This document shows positions 9,158 through 17,799 of a stretch of 64,000 nt of DNA, piece by piece. The translations under genes and the position numbers were made by a program. The notes beneath the pieces were generated by a model. It was not told where the DNA came from and did not search any database. It saw only the letters and a program-made list of their open reading frames with translations. Every line of letters starts with the position of its first letter. Position 1 is the first letter of the stretch. Source of the DNA: an uncultured Syntrophobacterales bacterium (lineage in GTDB: Bacteria; Desulfobacterota; Syntrophia; Syntrophales; UBA5619). The DNA is taken from positions 114,539 to 178,538 of the forward strand of contig CAIYSL010000119.1 of NCBI GenBank assembly GCA_903928915.1. Direction: 5' to 3'.

Positions 9158-9828
9158 TTCTTCTTTTCCACGAACATGTAGGTCTTCACCGTACAGGAGG
9201 TCTTGACGATCCGTCCCCGCCCTTTCACATCCTGCGATTCCGCCATGGTGATATCCTCCACGTTGACGATGCGCGGAAGGCGGGCCACCTGTTCGAAGAA
9301 GGAAAGCGTGCTGTGGAACCCGCCGGTCAGCTGCACCTTGATGGGGATATCCTCGTAAAACTTTTCCGGCCCGGCCGGCTTCGGGGGCTGTCCCCCGGCA
9401 GGAGTTGCAGCCGGCGCAGGCGGCGCGGCCGGCGGCTTGACCGGTTTCGTCTCCGGGGTCTTCTTTTCCGGCGGCTTCGGTTCGAACAGCAGAAAGTTCA
9501 CCCCTGCCTCCTTGCCGGAGAGCACTACCGAAGAGAGGAGCCCCGCGATCTCCCGCTCGTTGGGGAGCTTCTGCAGCGCCGTCGCGAACGCCTCCTTGAG
9601 TGCGTTGACCTCCTGGAGATGTTTGCTGAGCTGCGAGGCGGCCAGCTCCTTGTCCGCAACCTGCCGCTGCAGCTCGGCAAGTTTGGTGCCGAGGTCCATC
9701 TTCTGCGTCAGGAGGTCCGAGAGGAACAGCGTGTAGTAGAAATAGCCGATCAGGACGCACGCCAAGACCACCACCAGGATCTTCACCTTGGGGGAGAGTT
9801 TATTCAGCTCGTCAAAATTCATCGCCAT
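9154..9828 (-). CDS. pilO: type IV pilus alignment protein PilO
   Basis: 224 residues: a short cytoplasmic N-terminus, one transmembrane helix (about 16-36), a periplasmic coiled coil (about 40-90), then a ferredoxin-like PilO domain interrupted by a Pro/Ala/Lys-rich insert about residues 115-145. The C-terminal part has the PilO pattern VQLTGGFHSTLSFFEQVARLPRIVNV. PilO dimerises with PilN in the inner-membrane platform of the pilus machine. It starts 3 bp after pilN and overlaps pilP. The Pro-rich insert is an unusual addition to the family fold. Confidence 0.93.
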   Translation of the reverse strand: MAMNFDELNKLSPKVKILVVVLACVLIGYFYYTLFLSDLLTQKMDLGTKLAELQRQVADKELAASQLSKHLQEVNALKEAFATALQKLPNEREIAGLLSSVVLSGKEAGVNFLLFEPKPPEKKTPETKPVKPPAAPPAPAATPAGGQPPKPAGPEKFYEDIPIKVQLTGGFHSTLSFFEQVARLPRIVNVEDITMAESQDVKGRGRIVKTSCTVKTYMFVEKKK

Positions 9829-9831
9829 GGC

Positions 9832-10380
9832 TTACGCTTCCCGTTTTATGCCGCAGGTCAGGATGAACTGCTGCAGTTTCGTGCCCGCCACGTCCTTTTC
9901 CCGCGAGACCACCAGATCGACCGTCTTGATGAACCATGCCTTCTCCAGGTTCTTCATGAACAGGGCCACGGTGCCGTTGTCCTTGGCGATGCCCTCGATG
10001 CGGAGCTCCTGCCCCGTTGCGACGATCTTCTCCAGCCACATCTCCTTCGCGGGGATGAGCGTGTTCAGCTCGTCGAGCATCCGCACCGGAAAGATCCGGT
10101 TCCCCTCCAGGGTGTTGATCACCCCCAGTTTCTGTTCGAGTTCCTTCTTGTCGCGCTTGATCCGGTCGATGTCGCCCACCTTCTTGTCGAGGACGGCCAG
10201 CCGGGCGTTCGCCTCGGCGATCTGCGTTTCGAGGCTGCCGACGCTCGCGGTAAAATAGACGTACACCCCGACCAGCACCAGCAGGAAGAGGCACAGACTC
10301 CCTGCGTACAGGACGATCTGGCGCTGGATGCTCTCCTTCTTTTCCTTTTCCCGGTAGGGGAGAAGATTGATTCTGATCAT
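9832..10380 (-). CDS. pilN: type IV pilus assembly protein PilN
   Basis: The start at 10380 is preferred over a GTG two codons upstream because GAGGG lies 5 bases before it. The 182-residue product begins with the diagnostic PilN motif IRINLLPYRE, which binds the groove of PilM, followed by a transmembrane helix (about 22-44), a periplasmic coiled coil and a PilN fold. It sits between pilM (80 bp gap) and pilO (3 bp gap). Confidence 0.94.
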   Translation of the reverse strand: MIRINLLPYREKEKKESIQRQIVLYAGSLCLFLLVLVGVYVYFTASVGSLETQIAEANARLAVLDKKVGDIDRIKRDKKELEQKLGVINTLEGNRIFPVRMLDELNTLIPAKEMWLEKIVATGQELRIEGIAKDNGTVALFMKNLEKAWFIKTVDLVVSREKDVAGTKLQQFILTCGIKREA

Positions 10381-10459
10381 GGGCACCCTCTCTCGAGGTC
10401 AGCGGCAAGAGCACGCCCGGATGGCTTGGCAGAAAATTCTTTCATTCCCGAAGCCTTCA

Positions 10460-11539
10460 TCATTTATCTCCCAGCTTTCGCAAGGCAAGCCCCACACTGA
10501 CGGCGGCAATCGGGCCGATGCCCTCAGCCGTTTCGTTCTCCAGGGCGCGCTTATCGACGGCGATCTTCCGGAAGGGGTTGATGATCTCCGTCTCGATCCC
10601 CAGGCGTTGCGCCAGGTCGGAAGCGATGCCGGGAATCAGGGCGCCGCCGCCGGACAGGAGGACGTGCTTGATGTTTTCCGCTCCGAAGGTGGAACGGAAG
10701 TAGTCCACCGAGCGCTCGACCTCGGAGCAGATGGAATCGGCATGGGCGATCATCCCTTCCCGGAAGGTCCTGCGCGTCTGCTCGTCGTCGCCGTACCCCT
10801 CTGTCAGGGCCTCCTCCGCCTTTTCCGCCGGGACTCCGAGATGCTGGGCGATCGCCTCCGTCACGGAATTGACGCCGATGGTGAAATCCCGCGTGAATAT
10901 CGAAACGCCGCCTTTTACGGCATTCAGGTTCGTGATGCTCGCCCCGACGTTGATCAGGATGTCCACGTCGGTCTCCTCGAAGTCATAATTCTCTTCGTAC
11001 ATGGTTTCGAGGGCAAAAGAATCCACGTCCACGATCGTCGGGATGAGGCCGGCCGCTTCGATGACCTCGGTGTAGCCTTCGATGATCTCCTTTTTCGCCG
11101 CCACGAGCAGGACTTCCATCTGGGTGGGGTTGTAGGGGTTTTCACCGAGGATCTGACAGTCGTAATCCACCGTGGCCATGTCGTCGAAGGGCAGGTACTT
11201 TCCCGCCTCGTCATGGATGAGCTCGCGCAACTCCTGCTCGTCCATCTGGGCGATGGTGACCTTTTTCACGATTACGGCGTGCCCGGAGATGGAGGTGACG
11301 ACCCTCTTCCGTTTGCACTTTGACTGTTTGAAGAGTTTCTTGATGGCTTGCGCCAAGAGCTCGGGCTCGGCAACGACGCCGTCGACGATCACCCCTTTGG
11401 CAAGGGGCAGGCGGGAAAAACGACTCAGGACACGCCCCTTGGAGGTATCCTGTATCTCTGCGACTTTTATGCAGCTCGATCCGATGTCGAGCCCTACCAG
11501 CTGTTTTCCTCCGGCGAACAATCCCCCGATGTCAAACAT
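10460..11539 (-). CDS. pilM: type IV pilus assembly ATPase-fold protein PilM
   Basis: A 359-residue actin/FtsA-like protein. It shows LVGLDIGSSCIKVAEI near the N-terminus (phosphate-1 loop), DILINVGASITNLNAV (phosphate-2) and the adenosine motif LSGGGALIPGIASDLAQRLG. It has no membrane segment. PilM is cytoplasmic and docks to the PilN N-terminus, coupling the inner-membrane platform to the motor. It is the first gene of the pilMNOPQ cluster, 57 bp after the ftsB stop, so readthrough from the ftsB promoter is possible. Confidence 0.95.
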   Translation of the reverse strand: MFDIGGLFAGGKQLVGLDIGSSCIKVAEIQDTSKGRVLSRFSRLPLAKGVIVDGVVAEPELLAQAIKKLFKQSKCKRKRVVTSISGHAVIVKKVTIAQMDEQELRELIHDEAGKYLPFDDMATVDYDCQILGENPYNPTQMEVLLVAAKKEIIEGYTEVIEAAGLIPTIVDVDSFALETMYEENYDFEETDVDILINVGASITNLNAVKGGVSIFTRDFTIGVNSVTEAIAQHLGVPAEKAEEALTEGYGDDEQTRRTFREGMIAHADSICSEVERSVDYFRSTFGAENIKHVLLSGGGALIPGIASDLAQRLGIETEIINPFRKIAVDKRALENETAEGIGPIAAVSVGLALRKLGDK

Positions 11540-11595
11540 GAACTCACCGCTTTGAGATTGAGGAGCTGACCCCGTTCATCCGTTCGCGAACCGCC

Positions 11596-11862
11596 TCAGT
11601 GTGCCGACCGATACACGAGATCCCCTTTTTTCACCATGCCGAGTTCGTTTCTCGCCATCATCTCGATGTACGACAAATCCTCCCGGAGAAACGTGATATT
11701 TTTTCTCAAGGCAATGTTTTCAAGAAGCATGCCATGGTTGGCTTTCTTCAGGTTCATCAGCTTCTCTTTCAAGCGGTAGTTGTCCAAGAGCCCCCTGTCG
11801 CCGAAGGCAATAAGCCCCCCCATGACCGCAACGAAGAGGACGAGATATCTCCCTACCTTCAT
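11596..11862 (-). CDS. ftsB: FtsB/DivIC-type septum formation initiator
   Basis: An 88-residue protein with one N-terminal transmembrane helix (about 5-22) followed by a leucine-rich coiled coil (about 25-62) and the family ending with EDLSYIEMMARNELGMVKKGD. FtsB/DivIC proteins bridge FtsL and FtsQ in the divisome. The start is set at 11862 with a G-rich Shine-Dalgarno upstream; an earlier in-frame start at 11934 would lie inside the predicted promoter and put charged residues before the helix, so I reject it. Confidence 0.85.
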   Translation of the reverse strand: MKVGRYLVLFVAVMGGLIAFGDRGLLDNYRLKEKLMNLKKANHGMLLENIALRKNITFLREDLSYIEMMARNELGMVKKGDLVYRSAH

Positions 11863-11905
11863 TCCGCTGACCCCCCCGCCAATCAAATGACGCACCGACG
11901 ATCTC

Positions 11906-11934
11906 CATATATACAAAAAAAAAGCGTTGTGCAA
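11906..11934 (-). promoter_or_regulatory. predicted sigma70-type promoter for ftsB (and possibly pilMNOPQ)
   Basis: On the minus strand TTGCAC (complement of 11929-11934) is separated by 17 bp, including a nine-T run, from TATATG (complement of 11906-11911). The ftsB start is 44 bp further on. Confidence 0.5.
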
Positions 11935-12177
11935 GCGTTATTTACGTGGCCTCGCCTTGATAAGGCCCTGCCCGCACAGGAGAAATCGCGCTCTGGGGTA
12001 AAAGGATACCGGGTTGGGGTGGCTGCCGTCAAGCGTTATTATGCATAACCACATGAACTATTTCACATTTTTTGTGTGAGGAGGATCACGGAGCAAAGTG
12101 CCGGCCGGGGACGGATCGCGCGGAACGCGACGCTGCGTATGGTGTTTCCGGCGGGGCGTTCCCCCCGGGCGAACGCC
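11935..12177. other. intergenic stretch, no gene seen
   Basis: Between the ftsB promoter and the HcyBio stop there is no convincing coding frame. The only structure is a 7-bp hairpin (GGCGTTC / GAACGCC, 12155-12177) starting directly after the HcyBio stop codon; it has no T-run, so termination there is doubtful. Confidence 0.5.
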
Positions 12178-13353
12178 TCAGGGTGAGGTGGAGGGAAGGA
12201 GCTGCTGCGGTTCTCCCAGGAGAAAATCCCCGCGTTCGATCCACTCCTTCAGAAGGCCGGCAATCTCGCGGGCCTTGAAATAGCTCGACAAGGGGGCGGT
12301 GGAGATCTTCTGGCCGTTGACGACGATCTGGCCGCTGCGGAGTTCCCCGTAGCTGACCTCGCCGAGGCTTTTTGCAACCCCCTTCGGATAATCCATGCTG
12401 TAATCATATACCTGGGTGAAGATCTCCTCATCCCTGACGGCGGTGTAGCGGGCCATCTCCTCGTCGAGGATGGGGATGGGGATCCCGATCCCCACGTACA
12501 GGGAAACGCCATACCCCAGGATGCTCGCCCCGGCGAGCCATTCGGGGCTCATCTCCTTGAGGTTGCCGACCACGGCGATCGTCCCGGCACCCTCCCGGGG
12601 GACGCCGTTCTTCCCCCGGGCTGCCCGGGGGTTGTGCTGCGTCCCCGGCCAGGCCACAAACCCCTGAGCCCCGCCGAGAAAGATCCGCGTCCCGATGCCG
12701 ATCGTCCGGTAGTAGGGATCGTTGAACAGGGGGCTCAACTGCCCCGAGGTCGCGAAATTGGCGTTGGCCATCCGGGGCCGGAGCATCCCCATGTAGGTGT
12801 AGATCGTCTTGTCCGATACGTTGACCGCACAGTTGTAGTTCTGATAGGCGTTGCGGGGGTTGAAGAGCATCGCGTCGCGGAGGTCCTGCAGGGTGATGTT
12901 ACGCTCGTGGCGGCGCGCCGGATAGCAATCGGTGCCGTACCCCTCGGCGCGGAGCCGGATCACATTCCCGGCGACGAGGTCCTGGATGACGTGTCCCCCG
13001 CCGTAATTGAACTCCCCGGGGTAAACGCTGTTGAGCGGGTCGCCCTCGACCACCTCCGTAGCGCCGAGATAACAGTCCACCGCGGCGACGCCTCCGTACG
13101 CCGGCACGTCGTTGAGCCATACCTTCGAGGCGCGGATCTTCGGGGCGGTATGGCCGAAGTTCAAAAACGCGCCGGAGGAACACATGGGGCTGTAGGTCCC
13201 GGTCGTGACCACATCCACCTTCCGCGCGGCATCCGCATCTCCGTGCCGGGCCACCACGTCGCTCATCTCCTCCGCTGTGACCACGACGGCCTTGCCCTGC
13301 CGAATCTTCTCGTTGATCTCCTGGATGGTCTTCGTCACCTTGAGCTTCTTCAT
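12178..13353 (-). CDS. HcyBio (DUF39) family protein, putative homocysteine biosynthesis
   Basis: 391 residues covering the HcyBio domain, with the start KKLKVTKTIQEINEKIRQGKAV typical of the family. Conserved Cys-containing motifs include SPMCSSGAFLNFGH, AVDCYLGAT and NYNCAVNV. In methanogens and sulfate reducers HcyBio proteins, with a partner ferredoxin-type protein, are implicated in sulfide incorporation into homocysteine. Here no CBS pair is fused at the C-terminus and no ferredoxin/NIL gene is adjacent; the neighbour is dut (9 bp upstream). The function is inferred from the family only. Confidence 0.85.
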   Translation of the reverse strand: MKKLKVTKTIQEINEKIRQGKAVVVTAEEMSDVVARHGDADAARKVDVVTTGTYSPMCSSGAFLNFGHTAPKIRASKVWLNDVPAYGGVAAVDCYLGATEVVEGDPLNSVYPGEFNYGGGHVIQDLVAGNVIRLRAEGYGTDCYPARRHERNITLQDLRDAMLFNPRNAYQNYNCAVNVSDKTIYTYMGMLRPRMANANFATSGQLSPLFNDPYYRTIGIGTRIFLGGAQGFVAWPGTQHNPRAARGKNGVPREGAGTIAVVGNLKEMSPEWLAGASILGYGVSLYVGIGIPIPILDEEMARYTAVRDEEIFTQVYDYSMDYPKGVAKSLGEVSYGELRSGQIVVNGQKISTAPLSSYFKAREIAGLLKEWIERGDFLLGEPQQLLPSTSP

Positions 13354-13362
13354 CTGTCCCTG

Positions 13363-13812
13363 TCACCTCGTATGGCCGAAGCCGCCGTCGCCCCGTCCCG
13401 TCGGCGGAAGCGAACTCTCCACCGACCAGACAACCCGGCAGACCCGGTGAACCACCAGTTGGGCAATCCGGTCTCCCCGCCTCACCACGAAGGGTTCCCG
13501 GCCGTGATTGACCATGATGACCCCCACCTCGCCGCGATAATCCGCATCGATCGTGCCCGGCGCGTTCAGCAGGGTCACGCCGTGGCGCAGGGCCAAGCCG
13601 CTCCGGGGGCGAACCTCCGCCTCGTACCCCTCCGGAACCGCAACCATCACACCCGTCGGTATCAGCGCCCGTTCTCCGGGCAACAGCGTCACCTCCGCAC
13701 CGACCGCCGCAGCCAGGTCCATACCCGCCGCCTGTCCGGTCATGTAGCAGGGCAGGGGGAGGTCTTCCGTGCCGGGCAGCCGCACGATGGAAACCGGGAG
13801 TTCTTCTACCAC
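13363..13812 (-). CDS. dut: dUTP diphosphatase
   Basis: A 149-residue trimeric-type dUTPase that hydrolyses dUTP to dUMP and PPi. All five motifs are visible: AGMDLAA (I), PRSGLA (II), [13 protein letters not shown] (III, with the catalytic Asp and the uracil-binding region), GDRIAQLV (IV) and the flexible C-terminal [10 protein letters not shown] (V). Length is normal. It lies 9 bp upstream of the HcyBio gene and 57 bp from the large palindromic repeat. Confidence 0.95.
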   Translation of the reverse strand: MVEELPVSIVRLPGTEDLPLPCYMTGQAAGMDLAAAVGAEVTLLPGERALIPTGVMVAVPEGYEAEVRPRSGLALRHGVTLLNAPGTIDADYRGEVGVIMVNHGREPFVVRRGDRIAQLVVHRVCRVVWSVESSLPPTGRGDGGFGHTR

Positions 13813-13869
13813 AGTCTTCTCCTGTTGAAAACGTTGAAGCTTACCACCATCAGGAAGTGCAGGTTCTTA

Positions 13870-13994
13870 ACGGCTGCGCAAAATGGCCGGAGGCAAGGCG
13901 CGCAAGCGGTGAGGAATGAGGCGTACTTTTTTTCGTACGCCGCAGTGACGAAGCGTGCAGCGCAACGCAGCATACGGCCATTTTCCGCAGCCGT
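13870..13994. repeat. REP-like composite palindromic repeat
   Basis: A 125-bp element whose 19-bp ends (13870-13888 and 13976-13994) are inverted with one mismatch. In the middle is a perfect inner hairpin GGCGTAC / GTACGCC (13920-13941, T-rich loop). It fills the gap between dut and the M16 peptidase gene and ends on the first base of the peptidase stop codon. There is no coding potential. It resembles the dispersed palindromic intergenic elements of deltaproteobacteria. Confidence 0.75.
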
Positions 13995-15235
13995 CAGAAT
14001 GCCAGGTCTTCCTCGGACGCCGGGCCGATCGCCGCTACGGTCATCGCATCGGGCCGGAACAACCCCCCGGCGAGCGTGCGGACCTCTTCCGCCGCCACCG
14101 CATCGATCCGTGCGATGATCTCCTCGGTCGGCACATGCCGCCCGAAGGAGAGCTCGTTCTTGGCCAGCGCGGTCATCCGGTTATCCGTGCTCTCCATGCC
14201 GAGGAGAAAATTCCCCTTGATCAGTTCCTTTGCCGCCCGCAGTTCCTTGTCCGTCAGCACCCGGGTGGAGAAACGCTCCATCCCCTCCCGGACCAGCCGC
14301 AGGACCTCACGGACCTCGCCGCTGCCCGTCCCGGCGTAGATCCCGAACAGGCCGGTATCCATGTAGGAGGTCAGGTAGGAATAGATCGCGTAGGCCAGTC
14401 CCCGCTTTTCCCGGATCTCCTGGAACAGCCAGGAGCTCATGCTTCCCCCGAGAACGGCATTGAGCAGAAACGCGGCGTGTCGCTCGGGGCTGAGCGCCGA
14501 CGGCGCCGGAGAGCCGATGATCAGGTGGACCTGTTCCAGCTCCTTCCGGAGAACGGAACGCCCCGGCTGCGCTGCGGGGGGCAGAACCGCTTCGGACTGC
14601 GGCGACCCGGCGAGCGGTCCGAAACACCTCCGGACCAGTTCTACCAGCCGTTCGTGCGTGCAGTTCCCTGCCGCGCTGATCACCAGGCGGTCTCCCCGGT
14701 AGCGGCTCTGGAAGAACTGCAGCAGCTCGTCCCGCCCGAAGGCCTCGATTCGCTCTTTCGTCCCCAGGATGGGGAGCCCCAGGGGATGGTCCTGCCAGAA
14801 CATCCGCTCGAAGAAATCGTGGATGTAGTCGTCGGGGGTGTCTTCGACCATCCGGATCTCCTGGAGGATCACCGACCGCTCCCGGCCGATCTCCGCCTGG
14901 TCGAACAGCGATCCGGTGAAGATGTCGGCCAGCAGGTCGACGGCGAGCTCGAGGTGGTAATCGGGGATCTTGATGTAGAAGGAGGTGAGCTCTTTCCCGG
15001 TGGCGGCGTTCATCACGCCGCCCACGGAATCGATCGCCGAGGCGATGTCGAAGGCGGACCGCCGTGCGGTCCCCTTGAAGAGCATGTGCTCGATGAAATG
15101 GGCCGCCCCGTTGGTCACGCCGGTTTCATGGCGGGAGCCGCCTTCCACCCAGGCGCCGATGGAGATCGACCGAACGTGGTCGATCTCCTCGGACAGTACG
15201 CGGATGCCGTTTTCCAGTATGGTCTTACTGACCAT
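13994..15235 (-). CDS. M16 family zinc peptidase
   Basis: A 413-residue single-unit M16B peptidase of the YmxG/PqqL type. The inverted zinc motif HFIEHMLFKGT (HxxEH) is near residue 47, with the downstream Glu region about residues 115-130, and an R/Y pair typical of the inactive half appears later (LAYAIYSYLTSY). No signal peptide, so cytoplasmic. The gene follows pnp, overlapping it by 11 bp, an order conserved in many bacteria. Its substrate is unknown. Confidence 0.9.
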   Translation of the reverse strand: MVSKTILENGIRVLSEEIDHVRSISIGAWVEGGSRHETGVTNGAAHFIEHMLFKGTARRSAFDIASAIDSVGGVMNAATGKELTSFYIKIPDYHLELAVDLLADIFTGSLFDQAEIGRERSVILQEIRMVEDTPDDYIHDFFERMFWQDHPLGLPILGTKERIEAFGRDELLQFFQSRYRGDRLVISAAGNCTHERLVELVRRCFGPLAGSPQSEAVLPPAAQPGRSVLRKELEQVHLIIGSPAPSALSPERHAAFLLNAVLGGSMSSWLFQEIREKRGLAYAIYSYLTSYMDTGLFGIYAGTGSGEVREVLRLVREGMERFSTRVLTDKELRAAKELIKGNFLLGMESTDNRMTALAKNELSFGRHVPTEEIIARIDAVAAEEVRTLAGGLFRPDAMTVAAIGPASEEDLAF

Positions 15236-17345
15236 CAGCGCCCAATGCTTCCTTCCGGCTGAGACGGATCTTGCCCTGCTTGTCCATCTCGAGCACCTTG
15301 ACCATCACCTCGTCCCCCTCCTTGAGGATGTCGGTGACCTTGTTCACCCGCTCCTTGGCGAGCTGCGAGATGTGCAGGAGTCCTTCCGTGCCGGGGAGGA
15401 TCTCCACGAAGGCGCCGAAATCGACGATCTTCTTGACCGTTCCCTTGTAGATCTTGCCGACCTCGGCGTCCTCGGTCAGCCACTTCACCATGGCCACTGC
15501 CCGGGCGGCGGCATCGGCGTCGCTGGAGGCGATGGTTACCGTGCCGTCGTCCTCCACGTTGATCTCGACCCCGGTCTCCGCCACGATCTGGCGGATGTTC
15601 TTGCCGCCGGAACCGATCACGTCACGCACCTTGTCCGGTCTGACCTTGACGGTGGTGATCCGGGGCGCGTAGGCGGAGATGTCCGGACGCGGCTGCGTGA
15701 TGGTCTCGCGCAGCTTGCCGATGATGTGGATCCTCCCCTCCCGGGCCTGGCTGAGCGCCTTCCGCAGGATGTCCCCGGTGAGGTTGTCGATCTTGATGTC
15801 CATCTGCATCGAGGTCACGCCTTTTTCGGTCCCGCAGACCTTGAAGTCCATGTCCCCGGCGTGGTCCTCGTCGCCGAGGATGTCGGAGAGGATGACTACC
15901 TGGTCGCCCTCCTTCAAGAGCCCCATGGCAATCCCGGCGACGGTATCGCGGATCGGCACGCCGGCATCCATCAGCGACAGACAGCCGCCACAGACGGTGG
16001 CCATCGAAGAGGACCCGTTCGACGAGAGGATGTCGGAGACGACCCGGATCGTGTAGGGGAACTCCTCCTTGGGCGGCAGCACGGGCAGAAGCGCCCGGCG
16101 GGACAGGCCGCCATGGCCGATCTCCCGCCTTCCCGGGCTGCGCAGCGGTTTCGCCTCGCCGACCGAGTAGGGCGGGAAATTGTAGTGGAGCAGGAAGGAG
16201 CGCCGCTCCTCCCCGGCGATGTAGTCCATCCGCTGTTCGTCATGGATGGTCCCCAGGGTCGTGGTGACCAGGGCCTGCGTCTCCCCCCGGTTGAACAGGG
16301 CCGACCCGTGGGCCCGGGGCAGAAGGCCGATTTCGGAGCTGATCGGCCGGACCTCCGTGGTGGAACGGCCGTCGATCCGCCGTTTCTGGTTGATGATCAT
16401 CTCCCGCAGGATCCGCCGCTCCAAAAGCTCGATGATCTCGGCGACCTTCGGCTTGAGCGCCGGATCGTCGGCCGCGAGTTTCTGGTGGACGGCCTTGCGC
16501 ACCTCGTCGAGCTTTGCGTACCGCTCGAGCTTCCGGGCGATCCCGTACCCTGCGGTCAGTCCGGGAAGGGCCGCTTCGGACACCTTCGCGAACAGGTTCT
16601 CGTCGATGCACGGGGGGGCGACCTCGCGCTTGGTCTTGCCCGCTTCCTGGCGCATCTTGTCCTGCAGATCGATCACCGGCCGCATCGCCTCGAGACCGAA
16701 GTTGATGGCATCGACGATCGTCTCCTCGCCGATTTCGTTGGCCCCGCCCTCCATCATGACCAGGTTGACGTCGTAGGGCCGCCCTTCGGTTCCGGGGACG
16801 ATCTTCCTCCCCACGAGGAAGAGGTTCATGTCGCTTCGCTCCTGCAACTCCTGGGAGGGGTTGCAGACGAAGGCGCCGTCCACGCGGCCGACCCGCACAC
16901 CGGCAATCGGCCCCTTGAAGGGGATGTTCGAAATCTCGAGCGCGGCCGATGCGGCCAAAAGCGCCACCACGTCGGAGTCGTTCTCGTTGTCCACGGACAG
17001 GACCGACGCCATCAGCTGGGTCTCGTGGAAGTAGTTCTTCGGAAAGAGGGGGCGGATCGAGCGGTCGATGATCCGCGAAGTGAGGATCTCCTTCTCGTTG
17101 AGCCTGCCTTCCCGTTTGAAAAATCCGCCGGGGATCTTTCCCGCGGCATAGGTCATTTCCTGGTAGTCAACGGTCAGGGGCAGAAAATCCACCCCTTCCC
17201 GCGTCGTCTTCAGGGAGACGGCGGTGACCAGGACCACCGTGTCCCCGTATGTCGCCAGGGCCGCTCCGTCCGCCTGCCCCGCGACATAGTCCACCTTCAG
17301 GGAGATAGACCTCCCCGCAAAATCTGTACTGAACAGTTTACTCAT
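15225..17345 (-). CDS. pnp: polyribonucleotide nucleotidyltransferase (PNPase)
   Basis: 706 residues: two RNase PH domains separated by an alpha-helical domain (about 210-320), then KH (about 555-610, GSGGKNIRQIVAETG) and S1 (about 620-695, GTVKKIVDFGAFVEI). PNPase degrades RNA 3' to 5' by phosphorolysis. The catalytic region shows GRREIGHGGL and DGSS-like SSNGSSSMATVCGG. Start at 17345 with GAGAGGA upstream. It follows rpsO, as in most bacteria, with a long hairpin between them. A slightly shortened acidic end after S1 is the only difference I see. Confidence 0.96.
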   Translation of the reverse strand: MSKLFSTDFAGRSISLKVDYVAGQADGAALATYGDTVVLVTAVSLKTTREGVDFLPLTVDYQEMTYAAGKIPGGFFKREGRLNEKEILTSRIIDRSIRPLFPKNYFHETQLMASVLSVDNENDSDVVALLAASAALEISNIPFKGPIAGVRVGRVDGAFVCNPSQELQERSDMNLFLVGRKIVPGTEGRPYDVNLVMMEGGANEIGEETIVDAINFGLEAMRPVIDLQDKMRQEAGKTKREVAPPCIDENLFAKVSEAALPGLTAGYGIARKLERYAKLDEVRKAVHQKLAADDPALKPKVAEIIELLERRILREMIINQKRRIDGRSTTEVRPISSEIGLLPRAHGSALFNRGETQALVTTTLGTIHDEQRMDYIAGEERRSFLLHYNFPPYSVGEAKPLRSPGRREIGHGGLSRRALLPVLPPKEEFPYTIRVVSDILSSNGSSSMATVCGGCLSLMDAGVPIRDTVAGIAMGLLKEGDQVVILSDILGDEDHAGDMDFKVCGTEKGVTSMQMDIKIDNLTGDILRKALSQAREGRIHIIGKLRETITQPRPDISAYAPRITTVKVRPDKVRDVIGSGGKNIRQIVAETGVEINVEDDGTVTIASSDADAAARAVAMVKWLTEDAEVGKIYKGTVKKIVDFGAFVEILPGTEGLLHISQLAKERVNKVTDILKEGDEVMVKVLEMDKQGKIRLSRKEALGADGQ

Positions 17346-17371
17346 AGTTTCCTCTCATGTTGTTGAATGAC

Positions 17372-17472
17372 GGTGCGGAGCAGGAAAGGAGTAGGCAGTA
17401 GGCAGTAGGGAGCAGACATACGCAGTCTGCTTCTTACTCCTTACTTCCTACTCCTCGTCGAAACTCCGCACC
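17372..17472. promoter_or_regulatory. long stem-loop between rpsO and pnp (possible pnp leader hairpin)
   Basis: Outer arms GGTGCGGAG (17372-17380) and CTCCGCACC (17464-17472) are perfectly complementary. Inside, 17387-17417 and 17425-17455 form a 31-position stem around a 7-nt loop, with five non-Watson-Crick positions on the minus-strand RNA. The arms are made of AGTAGG-like units. The position matches the E. coli rpsO-pnp hairpin that is cut by RNase III for pnp autoregulation; it could instead be a dispersed palindromic repeat. Confidence 0.6.
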
Positions 17473-17483
17473 CTGCGCTCAGT

Positions 17484-17750
17484 TTACTTTCTGAGCCCGA
17501 GACGCTGGATCACATTCCGGTACCGTTCCACGTCCTTGTTCTTCACATAGTCCAGGAGTCGGCGTCGCTGGCCGACGAGCTTCAGGAGCCCTCTGCGCGA
17601 ATGATGGTCCTTCTTATGGGTCTTGAAGTGTTCCGTCAGGTACTCAATCCGCGCGCTGAGGAGGGCAATCTGGACCTCCGGAGAACCCGTATCCTTGCCG
17701 TGCAACTGGTAACCGTCGATGATCTCTTTTCTTTTTCCTACATCTAACAC
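17484..17750 (-). CDS. rpsO: 30S ribosomal protein S15
   Basis: 88 residues, the normal S15 length, with the family helices and the RNA-binding motif [27 protein letters not shown]15 binds the central domain of 16S rRNA. The start codon is GTG (complement of 17748-17750), with GGAGG nine bases upstream. Located between truB and pnp in the usual order. Confidence 0.97.
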   Translation of the reverse strand: MLDVGKRKEIIDGYQLHGKDTGSPEVQIALLSARIEYLTEHFKTHKKDHHSRRGLLKLVGQRRRLLDYVKNKDVERYRNVIQRLGLRK

Positions 17751-17799
17751 TGCTCTCGTCCTCCCTTTTATCAGTGACGCATCTGCAAGGCCTCAGGCC

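Noticed and set aside
12155..12177. Hairpin after the HcyBio gene as an intrinsic terminator
   Set aside because: The stem is only 7 bp and no T-run follows on the minus strand.
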